A stretch of DNA of 64,000 bases from Acer yangbiense (taxonomy: Eukaryota; Streptophyta; Magnoliopsida; Sapindales; Sapindaceae): positions 30,800,139-30,864,138 of the forward strand of contig CM017771.1 of assembly GCA_008009225.1 (NCBI GenBank), written 5' to 3'. The notes under the pieces are model-generated. The model saw nothing but the letters and a program-made list of their open reading frames with translations. It did no database searches and had not been told where the DNA came from. Within the stretch, counting starts at the first letter, position 1. Every line of letters starts with the position of its first letter. Made by a program: the position numbers and the translations under genes. Positions 34,358-45,866 of the stretch are shown one piece after another.

Positions 34358-36810
34358 CTATGCCAGCCCGTGGCCCGATTTATGAATAGCGTGAGCATAT
34401 TGCTTGGCTAATGTAGCAGGGTTAGCAGACACTGCATAACAAGTGCGGGCTGCTTGCTGGTCTCCCCTGACCTCTCCTACCTCGGTCCCAACCTGAAACT
34501 TCATGACATTGTGATAAATGGACAGGACTCCCATGATTTCTGATAGGAAAGGTCTTCCCAAGATTGCATTGTAGGCGGACGGGGTATCTACCACGATGAA
34601 CTCTGTCATGATGTTCTGCTGAAAGGGGGCTTCTCCAATTATCACAGGCAAGATGTGCGTTCCTATCGGCATCACGGAGTCCCCTGTAAATCTGTATAAA
34701 GGTGTAGTGCAATTGTTGTAACAGGGATTCTTAAGGTTGAGTTTTTCCAATGCTCCTTTGAACAAGATATCCACGCTGCTTCCGGTGTCTATAAGGATGC
34801 GGTGGACCCGGCAATTGGCAATCTGAACTGTGATCACCATTGGATCGTCATGGGGTTGTACTGTGTTGTAGGCACCATCCTCAGTGAAAATAATCTAAGC
34901 GGGCCGTGGGTATTCCCGAGATCCTCGAGATACCTGGAACACATCCTGGCCAAGGATGAGCTTTGGGATCTTCCTAGCATGATTCTTTCTTGAATTGTTA
35001 GAAGTCCCAGCTAGGGTTGGGCCTCCACTGATGGTATGGATAACCTGGATTTGCTACATTAAGTCCTTTCCCTCATCTTCCTCCTTTCTTCTGCGTCCCG
35101 CATTTCCTTCTGCACCTCATTTCCTACCTTGATGATGTCCCGTACTTGTTGCAAGAATTCGGTTAAAAGTCCCCCTCTCACCAACCCCTCGATTTGGTTA
35201 CGAAGGCTATAGCATTCAGATGTGTTGTGCCCAACATCCTCATGAAAGTCACAATATTTGTAACGATTTCTTTGATTAGCCAAGACTTTTATTGGATCGG
35301 GCTTCCTGAGTAAGCACTTATCACGAATGGCTAGGTATATGGTTTCCCGAGTGGCATTGAGAGGAGTGTAATGGTTGTACCAGTCTTCCTCAGTTGATAT
35401 GCGGGCTACCTCTCTTAGTGGAAGAGTTGCTCGGGGTGGAGTCCTTCTAGCCGGGTATCCTTCCCGGTACTGAGGAGGTGGCAGCCTATACGTCAATCGA
35501 TTCGGAGGAGGGTTCTAAATTCTTCGTAGGTGCCGATTTAGGAGATTCTTTCTTAGACCGCTTAGATGACCGGGCTTCATCATGTTCAACCTTAATACAG
35601 AGCTGCTCATCTATGTCTACCTGCTCTAGCGCCCTATCATAGGCCTCCCGGTAGGTCTCAAGCGGGTGTTTGGCAAATGATCGGAATAACCTGCCAGCCC
35701 ACAAGTTCCTTCTGAAATTGGCGAGGGTCTCCTTCTCAGCAAACACTCACATCTGGATCACTTCCTTGTGGAACTTCTCTACGTAGGATCTCAAAGCCTC
35801 ACCTCGTTCCTGGATTACATACTGCAGTAGGGCGGGATCCTTGGGACGAGGATTGATCCCCTGAAATTGAGCACAAAAATCGGTAATGAGTTTTGTAAAA
35901 GAATCCACACTTCCTAGAGGTAACTTTCTAAGCCAAGTCTTAGCACAGTCGGTCATAGTAGAAGGGAACATCCTGCACATAGCCAACCGGGTAGTGTTCT
36001 GAATTTCCATCTGATGGACAAAGCTCTTCATATGACTCACGGGGTCCTATGATCCAGAATATTTTTCGGTTGGCATCTTGAATTTAGGGGGGAGCTCAGC
36101 TTCCCGAATCCTTCTGGAGAAAGGCGCGTTCATCTCTCCTAGGGGGTTCTTTAGGGTACCCCGTTGTTTCCCTTTCTTCAATTCCTCGAGCTCTCTCGCC
36201 ATCTTGGCCATCTGATCCTCAAGGCGTTTAGATCTGTTGTGTCCGGACTGGGCTACAGAGTCTTCATTGTCCGAAGTTTCTAATTCCACAGTAGGTTCCT
36301 CGCGCTCCTCCGCCCGAGTCCGGGTATCTAGTTGGTCCCTCCTGGGTCCAGTACGGCCACCTGCATCGGGCTGAGGACCCTTTTTTCCTACCGTCGGCCT
36401 TATCGCTGACTGGACCCTTCTATGAGGGATGTCGATGGCCGATTTCACCAGCCGATGTTTAAGATCTTCAGTTGATCCTGCAATGGTAGAGGCAGCCCGA
36501 GTCTATCAAAGACCGGTATCCAGGTACTTGGTCCAACCCCTTCTGTAAATCTGGGTGCTTCGAAGGGTATTCCTTGAGCGATCATCCGAAGACGGGCACT
36601 TTCTACATAAGCAGCAGCATGTTGCTCTATGGCCTCCCGAGTTGCTTCCGGGACCGTGAGGTCCTGTGGTGCTGATTCAGGATTAGGTGGTGGAACTGGT
36701 GCTGGGATCTGGCTTCTGGTTCTCTTCCTTTTCCCTTGATTTCTCTGAGTGGAAGCGAGGGAATGGGGCCCTGAGTTTACGGGCTGCCCCTGGGAGGATC
36801 GGAGCCTCAT
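34358..36810 (-). pseudogene. Gag-protease of element D (Tat), broken
   Basis: Starts at 36810 (MRLRSSQGQPVNSG). Regions in order are an N-terminal linker, RMIAQGIPFEAPRF, a charged segment with LEELKKGK (about 36190), the gag domain (about 36040-35600), the zinc-finger-like YCDFHEDVGHNTSECY (about 35255), and the protease (34840-34358) with an intact-looking LIDTGSSVDILF and ILGRPFL. Gag is interrupted by a frameshift near 36445, a stop near 36046, a stop near 35748 and a frameshift near 35490. The protease region is open for 160 codons. No RT domain follows. Gag and protease appear to have formed one frame. Confidence 0.85.
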
Positions 36811-36863
36811 CTTCTAATTTCCTCTAGGTTGAACTTGATAGTTTGTGAAGGGTGGGGAGTTCT

Positions 36864-36884
36864 TCCCCACAGACGACGCCAAAG
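36864..36884 (-). other. Primer-binding site, element D
   Basis: CTTTGGCGTCGTCTGTGGGG on the minus strand, next to the 5' LTR. One change (C to T in GGCGCC) relative to E. Confidence 0.8.
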
Positions 36885-37957
36885 TGTTAACCAAAAATTG
36901 TCACCGGGGTGAAACTTCTAATTAATGGTTTATGAGGGATCCAGATCAGGATAGATCTGGGCTAGCGGGATACCTAGTAGCTCGATACCCCGCTGGTTCC
37001 TACAAATCGGCTAAGTGTGGTGTATAGTAGTAGGATGACAAAGATTCTGGTATTTAATGGAATGAAATTCAACTTATTTTATTTAGTATAACATATAATG
37101 AAACTTACAATCTGTTGAAAGCATAAGCATGATCATAACAACAACGAAAACGAAAGTAACTTGGTAGGCAATGGTGATGGAGCTTTTTGTGTCTGTCGAT
37201 AAGTGGAAAAAGTCTGGTAGGGTTTCGATCCCCTCTTTCTGTCGTCATATGATGAATATATATAGGCCCGTTTCTTGCTGTCCACTCCTAGAACTTCGGT
37301 CTAGGGTTTTAGCAAATTACGGGTCTTTCCTTGGCGATCAACGGGCTCGTCGGGGAATTGATTCCTTCAATCAGGTGATTCCCTCTTTCCTTCGATTCGA
37401 TGGGAGTTGACTTCTATTTAAAATAGGATTCTATATGACGGGAATGAATGCCGCGTTCTAACTTGAGTTTCTGTCTTGAACGGTGGCATTTAATGTTTGT
37501 CTTCCTATTCGGTCTGCTGTTCGGGGTATCCGCCTCCCGCTTTAGGCGGGGTCGGTATACTATGACCCTGGTGTTAACTTGCTACATGTATGCCACGAGT
37601 TTTGTGGGTCGGGATGCTTCGGGCACCCCGCCTTCCTCTCGTTCTTCTTAAATGAGGTTTGGGAATATCAGGTATCGGACTACTGGGACACCGGGGTACC
37701 GGGATACCCTGGGTAGGCAGGCGTTAAGACCTTGTGGCAGTAGTGACTCTAGGGCCTTGTCTTTGAGGTTTCCTAATGCTTTCTTGGTCCTGAAGGTTCT
37801 AGATCTGGCCGGGGTAGGTGGAGGTTCATATCCTAACTTCATTATAGGTAGGCGGGGTTCCGAGGTACCTCTAAAAACTGTTGATTTCTACCCCGACTCA
37901 TTTTTCGAACCTGATGGAAAATTCTTCTTTGGTTCCCACCATTTTTGGAGGTTAACA
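36885..37957 (-). repeat. 5' LTR of element D
   Basis: 1073 bp, same length as the 3' LTR. Minus TATATATA at 37257-37264; ACCGGGGTACCGGGATACC cluster at 37690-37710 upstream of it in the minus direction. Confidence 0.93.
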
Positions 37958-38478
37958 AGAACTGTTAACCGAAAATTTTCACTGGAGTGATTTTTCCAAT
38001 TAACAATTCAAGGGGGACCAGGATCGGGGTAGATCTTGGTCGGAGAGGTATCAGGTAGTTCGATACCTTTACTTTCCTAGAGATTCAGTAAGAATGATAG
38101 ATGATAGTAGTGAGAAAAAAGATTCAAGAAAACAATAGAATGAATATGCAACTCATTTTATTGAGTACATGGTGGGGTTACAATGAATCTTTATCACAGC
38201 TAAGGTTATGTGATAAAAAGCAAACTTAATGGGTGATGGCGATGGAGCTCTCGTGCGTGTAGATAAGTGGAAAAGTATCAAGTCGTCTCTCTTTTCTGTG
38301 ATTATATGATGAATATATAGGTCCGTTTCTTGCCATGCACTCCTAGAGTTTCGGTCTAGAGTTTTAGCAATTTACGGGTCTTTCATTGGCGATCGACGAA
38401 TTCGTTGGGGAATTGATCCCTAAAATCAAGTGATTCCTTTCAGAACTGAAAAACTTAACTCCACTTTTGAATGGGACT

Positions 38479-40150
38479 TGAAAGGAACGAATAAACGTTC
38501 GGTGTGTATGATAAATATATCTAGAGGGGGGGTGATTAGATTTTAAGCTTTATTACCCAATTTTCACATGCAAGTCAATATTACAAAAATGCCCCTACTA
38601 GTCAAAAATACAAGCAAGTGTAATATAGTGCGGAATTTAAATAACACTTGATGTATATGTGGAAACCCAACCACTGGGAAAAACCACGGGCTGTTTAGTG
38701 CGCCACACTTGAACCTCGAAATCCACTAATTGAAATGGAGTTTACAACCTATGTAGACCTCGTCTAACACTTCGGTCAATAACCCCCCACTTCTACCACT
38801 CGGGCCTTTAAAAGTGGCTCTAGTCCAATTGCTTGAGGCCTAAGCAATCTTAGCCTCAAGACTTAATTCTCAATGAATAGATTATACAACCTATGTGAAT
38901 ATGTATAAATATTCAAATAACAAACAAGGCTAGGGAACCTTAGATGCTTATCTAGGATGATGATGTAATCAATTAAATCAACCCTAGATATCAATAGCTA
39001 AATGCCATGTCAAAAAGTTTAGCTAATCAAGATTAATCAAAAACCTAATTAGCTATCATAATACAACACTCAATCAATTCATCACGATTAATTCTCTATT
39101 CTTGTATTTATCATATGATCAAAAACATACAAGTAAATTAAAAGAGAATAGTTTGATAGTAAAAATACTAAAATGAGATGAACTTAATCAAAATCTTACC
39201 AAACAAGTTGTGATGATGCAAACCCATTCATGGATGAATGCAAGATGAACTTTGATGCACAAAGGAATGTATTTGAGTGTTTAAATGAGCAAATTTGATT
39301 GCTTTTTCTCTCAAAATCTCTCTTTAAAATATAGGGTTCTTGATAATCAAAGAGTCATGTTCAGAACAAGAGAAAGTGATGTATTTATAGGCATGAAAAA
39401 TAGAGCATGTGAAAAGACAAGTTTGCCCCTGAAAACGCACGATCGGTAGTTTCATTCGGCAGCCAGGCCGCCGTTTATAACCGCTGAATTGAACCCGAGA
39501 AGAAAAGGGGAACAACGGCGGTTTCAATCGGCGGTTTCAATCGGCAGTTTCAATCGGCAGTTTCGAAACCATCGAACCAATCGCAGAATCAAACCTGAGA
39601 AATAAATCAATCAGGTATGATCAGCGGTTTCAAACGGCGGTCGGTGGCCGCAGATCGTAACCGCAGAATCACTCCAGACCTTTCTGGACTGAAACGGCGG
39701 TTTCAATTCGGCGGCTTCAATTCGGCGGCCAGGCCACTGATCAAACCGCCGATTCACCAGTAATGGTGAATCTAAATGAGAAGCCAAGAGCATTCCCCTT
39801 AAGCGGTCTTCGCGTAAAACCAAGCACACATTCGTGCAAGTGCAGACGTTTCCGAACATATTCGGGAAACGGATTACACAACAAGATACATCAAACAAAG
39901 TGCAAGAGTGAAATGTGTCATGTGAAGAGAATACACACAAGTACAAGTATGCTAAGTGTGTGTGTGCTAACTAAATCTCTTCAAAGAAAAAACTAAGCAC
40001 TAGAGATTATACATTTGGCGTGCTTGTCCTTTGAGGTCTTGAAAAGGCCTTCAAGCTTGAAGTTCAATCACCTAAACTACCCTTACACAATCAACCCTAA
40101 CAAGTAGTTTGTCCACGAAATAAGCCAATCAATATATGGGAATCCTTACA
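38479..40150 (-). repeat. 3' LTR of copia A
   Basis: 1672 bp. Minus TATAAATA at 39382-39389; CGGCGG/CCGCCG array at 39440-39760 upstream. A G run of 7 lies near the U5 end (about 38523-38530). Confidence 0.9.
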
Positions 40151-40164
40151 ATCTCCCCCTTTGG
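40151..40164 (-). other. Polypurine tract, copia A
   Basis: GCCAAAGGGGGAGAT on the minus strand directly precedes the 3' LTR start TGTAAGG. Confidence 0.8.
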
Positions 40165-41462
40165 CTATTTCGTGACAAAACCACCACTCACATTGATTCC
40201 TCACAACATAATAGAAACTACGGATCTACAATGATTTTCTACTTTACAAACAGATATATAAAAATAATCTTGAAGTCTTCAATCTCTTGTAGAACAATCA
40301 ATCCCTGAAAGCAAAGTTTCTAGACTTTCTAATTCAAGTAAAATGTGAGATTAATCAAGTGAGAGCATAAACAAGCATTTGCAATCTTGAAATTTAAGTA
40401 CAACAATAACATCATGCAATGTTTGATGAATGCAATGCTCCCCCTCAAAAGGTTACTCCCCCTCAATGTATTGTCTCCCCAACATGCACAATTGCTACCA
40501 TAATTTGCAACTCCCCTTACCACAATTCTACTCCCCCTTTTTGTCATGATATAGGCAAAGGAGTAGTCCCCAACTGGGTCACTTAGCAAAGAGAGATAGT
40601 AGCATATTATATACTTGCATAATCATATAACCACTTTATGCAACTCAATCAATTGGAGAGAAACAAGGAGATTTATATAAAATAAATGTGTGAAACAAAA
40701 CATGCTTTGCATACAAGACATGTAGCATTCAAGTCCAAAATACAATGGTATTTGGCAAAGCAAATGACAAAGGTTTCTAATAAGAATTCAAACCAATTTC
40801 ACCAATGTCATGAGAGAAGCAAGGATATAGAGTTTTCATTGATTTTAATTTATGAGCAACTATATCCATCTTTATAAGCCAAACATGTCATGAGCAACTT
40901 TGCACTCTATTTGATTTTTCCGGGAATGAAACCCGTATGATAGTAGACATGTTCAACAAATAAAAAATGAGAGACATTTGGATTCTAAAATCCTTTGAAC
41001 GGATACAAGATCCTTTATTCATTGAGTCTCATAAGCTTTTTCACACAAGTTTTGCATTTTAAGAATATGCAATCATCAATTCATGTTTTTTCATTTGAGC
41101 ATGTCATATGAATCTCATGCTTTTTCATTTGACATTAACATGTTATAATAGCTCATGCTTTTCAATTTTTAAGCATGTCATTAAGAATCATCATGTCATG
41201 GAGATAACTATAGGTCATTTAAATCAAACTTCCTATGTAAATCTCCTAGTCCAAAAATGCATGTTTGAACATAAATATGACATGGATTGTAAACAAGCAT
41301 GGTTCACACCTATTGAATTGAAAACATATATACAAATGTACAACCAAGCTTACTCAAGCAATCAACAAAGAAGCATAAGATTTTTCAAATATTTGCATGC
41401 AACAAGTATGCATAAGCTCTCTTTGCTTGAGTTCCCCATATGGAGTCAATCACCATCCTTCA
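40165..41462 (-). other. Pol-less interior of copia A, conserved in B
   Basis: About 1.3 kb between the last gag codons and the polypurine tract. No protease, integrase, RT or RNase H is recognisable. It shares the whole course with B (54840-55781), including a CTTTGCCTATATCATGAC / AAAAAGGGGGAGTAG segment (near 40530-40560) typical of the 3' end of copia pol and its downstream purine tract. It is rich in CATGTCAT/AAGCATGAG words (41090-41210). Confidence 0.75.
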
Positions 41463-43769
41463 TCAATGAAGGTCATGAGGTCCTATAGACCTCCCAAGTC
41501 CTATAGACCTCCTAAGTCCATTTGACTTGGTTGAACCTATTTGAGACTTGTTAGTCTCGTAGCAAGCGGGTTCATTTTTTCTTATCCACATGGATATGAC
41601 ATTTTCCTTCCTAGTGGTCAATGGTTCAAGAGTTCTAGAAATAATAGGATCATGAACATGAATTTTTTCCTTCCTATTAACATGCACTCTAGCTCTTGTC
41701 ATTCTCTTTTCAATCATGCTTTTGAATCTACATAATTTAATGAAATGAAAGTAATTTGGTCTAATGTGACCATCAATACCATAAAAGTGACATGTAGGGA
41801 TGAATTTAGAAATCATACCATGTCCTTGTGCATGCATATGAGCCTTCCCATGTCTTTGTGGTTGAGTAAATTCAAACCTTCTTTGTTGTTGAACCGATCT
41901 AGTTTGCTTCCTTGGTTTATTTTGCATGATTGGCCTCTTCCCTTGATGAATTTGAGCTTGAGGGAAGTTAGGTTGAGGAACTTTTTGAGCTTGAGGTTGT
42001 CTCCTTGGAGCTTCCTTCACTTGTGCACTTCTTGAACATTGTCCTAGATCAATTTTCTTCCTATGAGTGTGCACCGGCGAGGCTTCTATCTTTGCCTAAA
42101 CTCTTGACATAGACGGTCTTGGTTAGAGTAGTGATCTCCTTGCTTTCTTCATACCCAATACCTCTCTTGTCACAAGGGTTCTTTCCACTACCAAGAATGT
42201 GGTCAAGCTTCTTGGTGCTTGTAGTCATCCTAGTCAATGACTCTTTAGCTTCATCAAGCTCTCTCTTCAACCTTCTTCATTCCTCTTAGACATAGCTAGC
42301 TCATCCTTTAGCTTGTCTTCAATCATCTTGGATGTTTCCACTTGCTTACTCAAGTGGCCATTGTGTGTTGAAAGCTCTAGATTTTCATCCTCTAAAATCT
42401 TCAACTTTCTATTGTTCTTCTTCAATGAACTTTCACACTTAACTATAAAGTCATGAACATCCATTTTCTCTACACTTCCATTTGTAGAGTTAGAAGAGGA
42501 GTCATCTTCACTTGAGTTATCTCCTCCGCTCTCCTTCTCACTTATGAAGTCATTTCTCTCATTAAGACCTTCACATTGGTCTCTTGAGTCAATGAGAGCC
42601 ATATCCCAATGAGTAGCTACACTTATCTCCTCTAGAGCTACTTCTTCATCTTTTTCTTCTATGGGATCACTTGTCAAGGCTTTCTTACCAACAACTTTAT
42701 CTTCTACACAAGTGGCCCCAAATGCCGTGTAGTCGATGGTAAGCTCATCATCACTTGATGACTTGTCTCCCTTTCCGGAGTTACCACTTTCATTCCAAGT
42801 GGCGGCCATCACTTTTGCCATTTTATTCTTCAAATTCCCACAATCGGGTGAGATGTGTCCTATACCGCCACACTCATAGCATTGGACCCCTTTCTTTTCA
42901 CTCTTCTCTTGCCTAGGCTCAAAACTCTTGAAGGGAGCCTTTTTCTTCAAGTCTTGGCCTTTGGATCCAAATCCTTTCTTCTCGAACTTGACAAATTTCT
43001 TGAATTTTCTAAGCATCAAAGCCATGTCTTCATCCGAGTCACCTTTTTCCTCCTTCTCAACCTTGGAAGCTTTCAAAGCAATCCCTTTTTGCTTTTTAGG
43101 AGGTGAAATACTAGGAGCCATTCTAGATTCATAGGCAAGGAGTCTTCCAATTACCTCACTCGGCTTTATATCCTTATATCCACTGTTTTCTTCTAAAGCC
43201 GTCACCTTTGCTTCAAACCTAGGGGGGAGAGACCTCATAATTTTTTGCTTGACTCTCCTATCCATATAAGGATCACCGAGTTAATGGCTTTGATTGACAA
43301 TATCCATCAACTTGACTTCAAAGTCATTGAAGCATTCGTCCTCCTCTATCTTGAGCAACTCAAATTGCGTTTAAAGGACTTGAAGCTTGGAATTCTTGAC
43401 AACATCGATTCCTTCATGTGCAACCTCTAGAATATCCCATGCCTCCTTGGCTATCCTAATGTTCTGAATCAGTTTGTACTGATTTTCATCCACTGCACAT
43501 AGAAGAGCGTGCCAAGCCTTCCTATTCCATTTTGAAGTCTCAAACTCTTCAGTGGACCACTGAGCCTTAGGCTTGAGTACTTCTTCTCCACCACCCGTGG
43601 GAGTCATCTTAGGAGCCACATACCCATCTTCAATTGCCATCCATGCCCTGTCATGGATTTGACACAAGTATGCTTCCATCTTGCCTTTCCATGAGGAATA
43701 ATTCAAACTGGTGAGGAGAAGAGGTCGTGTACTTGACGCACCCTCTTGGTTGCCACCGTATCCACTAAT
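41463..43769 (-). pseudogene. Copia gag with coiled coil and two zinc knuckles, element A
   Basis: Gag builds the particle and binds RNA. The reading frame corresponds to B. The start codon position (43767-43769) has ATT instead of ATG. A UBN2-type gag domain follows (LNYSSWKGKMEAYL ... AWHALLCAVDENQYKLIQ), then a TAA at 43371, then 43265-42267 with zinc knuckle 1 (CYECGGIGHISPDC, near 42870) and an acidic linker. A Leu/Lys/Glu coiled coil spans about 42440-42180, with a 1-base deletion near 42267. Knuckle 2 reads CHFYGIDGHIRPNYF (about 41800), with two of the three Cys changed to Tyr. The frame ends soon after a WIRK motif, just where copia protease would begin. Confidence 0.85.
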
Positions 43770-43797
43770 TATATAATGAATGAATTCAAATGAATGC

Positions 43798-45764
43798 TGT
43801 AAGGATTCCCTTTTGTTGATTGGCTTATTTCGTGGTCAAACCACATGTTGGGGTTTGGTTGTAAGGGTAGTCTAGGTCATTAAGGTTGAAGATCAAAGAC
43901 CCTTTCCAAGACCTCAAGAGGACAAGCACCAAAGGTATATCTTGTGCTTACTTTGGCTTGAAGAGATATAGTTGCACACATACACAACATGCATAACTCT
44001 TATTCTTGAATGTTGTGTTTATATTTTGTGTGCATTGTGCTTTATTGTTTATTCAATGTCTCTTCTTGCATTTAATTGATTGCATCTTGTTGTATGAAAT
44101 GCCATGACATGATAGGCATTAGGATGCATTCAATACCCACACTTGCACTTCATGTATGTTAGCTTTTAGTGTGGTGTAATTCGTTTCCCTAAGGATGTTC
44201 GGAAACGTCCGCGCGTGCACGTTGATGTGCTTTGTTTTGCGCGATGATCGCCGGTGGAGATGCCTTTGGCTTCTCCTTGGTTTCACCATTTTTGGTGAAT
44301 CGGCGGTTACGATCGGCGGCCTGGCCGCCGTTCGAAACCGCCGAATGAGACCTGATTAAAATATATCTCTCCGGTCCAAAACGGCGGTTGTGATCGGCGG
44401 TTTCCAAACCGCCGAATGAAGTCGCCGAAGTTCCCCTGTTCCACTCGGGAGCCATTCGGCGGTTCAATTCGGCGGCCTGGCCGCCGATTGAAACAGCCGA
44501 TCGGTGCGTTTCAAGGGCAAAATTGTATTTTCACCTGCCCTGTTTTTGGTCTCTATAAATACATCCTTATCTCTGGTTCAGAATACAAGTCTTGCATCCC
44601 AAGAACCCTAGAGAGATATTTAGAGAGACTTGAGAGAAAAATCCTTAAAGATCACATCTTTAATTCTCTAAACCCATTCCCACATGCACAAATCATCATT
44701 TAGGCATCATCTAGGTTCATCTAGCATATGCCAATGCATGGGTCTTCTTCAACACACATGGTATGATTTGTTGAACACTTTTATCTTACATAATTAGTGT
44801 TTCTACTTATCAATTTTATCTCATATTTTACTTATATGTGTTTAGATTAATTTCTACATATAAGATTGAGATTATGTGTTGATTGGGTTATTATTTGTTA
44901 GCTAGGTTTTAATGTTCATATGCCATCTAGCTAATTGATCTCATTTATTGATTGAGATTATTTTTCATAGCTTATTTGATTAGGTCATTATTGCCTAAAA
45001 GCTATGCCATGAACATTCTTGTGTGATGTATTGATAACTAGGTTGATAGATTGTTTTTTAATCAACTAGTTAATCCTTTGAATGTTTGTGGGTTTTATAT
45101 GATAGCTTTGTATCTAGGATTGGTTATCCTTTACTTAGCTAAAGTTATATGCCATGTCATATAGCTATATGTGATATCTAGGATTGATTATATTGTCATC
45201 TTATAATCCTAGGTAAGCATTTAGAGTACCCTAGCTCTTATTGCATTAATTGAATATTCATACATATTCACATAGGGTTGTGCATCTCTTTTGAGAGATT
45301 GAAGTCTTGGGGCTAAGTGTGCTTAGGCCTCAAGCAAATTGGACTAGAGCCGCTATAAAAGGCCCGCGTGGTAGATTAGAGGGTGCTCACGCCAAGAGTA
45401 GTGTATCAGGGGATATCACTAGGGATTGAACCAATAGTGGCGATTGGTAGTGTCCATAGCCTGAGGTTATCTAGGGTGAGGGTCCGAGAATCACTTGAGG
45501 GTGTAACCGTATTTTCATATAGTGGATTTCGAGGTTCGAGTGTGGCGCACTTACCAGCCCGTGGTTTTTCCCTGTTGAGGGTTTCCACGTAAACATCAAG
45601 TGTCATTTATTATTTCCGCATCTTATTACACTTGTATGTTTTGTTGACTTGCTAGGGGTATTTTCGTAAAATTGACTTGCATGCGAATATTGGGTAATAA
45701 TTAGATAAAATCTATTCACCCCCCCTCTAGCTTTATATTGTAAAACACACCATGAGAACTTTCA
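43798..45764 (+). mobile_element. Solo copia LTR, TSD AATGC
   Basis: 1967 bp, TGTAAGGATTCCC...GAGAACTTTCA, inserted in the leader of copia A between copies of AATGC (43793-43797 and 45765-45769). The uninterrupted leader in B has one AATGC at this place. It is longer and more diverged than the A/B LTRs. Confidence 0.95.
44290..44561 (+). promoter_or_regulatory. U3 motif array and TATA box in the solo LTR
   Basis: CGGCGG/CCGCCG palindromes (44290-44510), for example CGGCGGCCTGGCCGCCG at two places, then TATAAATA at 44554-44561. Confidence 0.65.
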
Positions 45765-45850
45765 AATGCAAAATGTATGAATGAGCAAAAATCACACAAA
45801 TGCAAAACACATCAAAAATGAGCTAGGATCACCTAAGTATATCTAGGAAC

Positions 45851-45864
45851 CCACTCTGATACCA
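45851..45864 (-). other. Primer-binding site (tRNA-Met), copia A
   Basis: TGGTATCAGAGTGG on the minus strand, two bases from the 5' LTR end at 45867. Confidence 0.85.
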
Positions 45865-45866
45865 AT

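Larger units (their letters stand above)
18692..37957 (-). mobile_element. Tat-lineage gypsy element D, complete ends, TSD AGAAC
   Basis: Both LTRs are 1073 bp (18692-19764 and 36885-37957), begin TGTTAACC and end GGTTAACA, and are flanked by AGAAC (18687-18691 and 37958-37962). Reading on the minus strand: 5' LTR, PBS, gag-protease, no RT or integrase, repeat region, antisense gene, polypurine tract, 3' LTR. Element E (20165-30592) is inserted in the 5' untranslated region of the antisense gene. Without E, D is about 8.8 kb. Confidence 0.92.
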
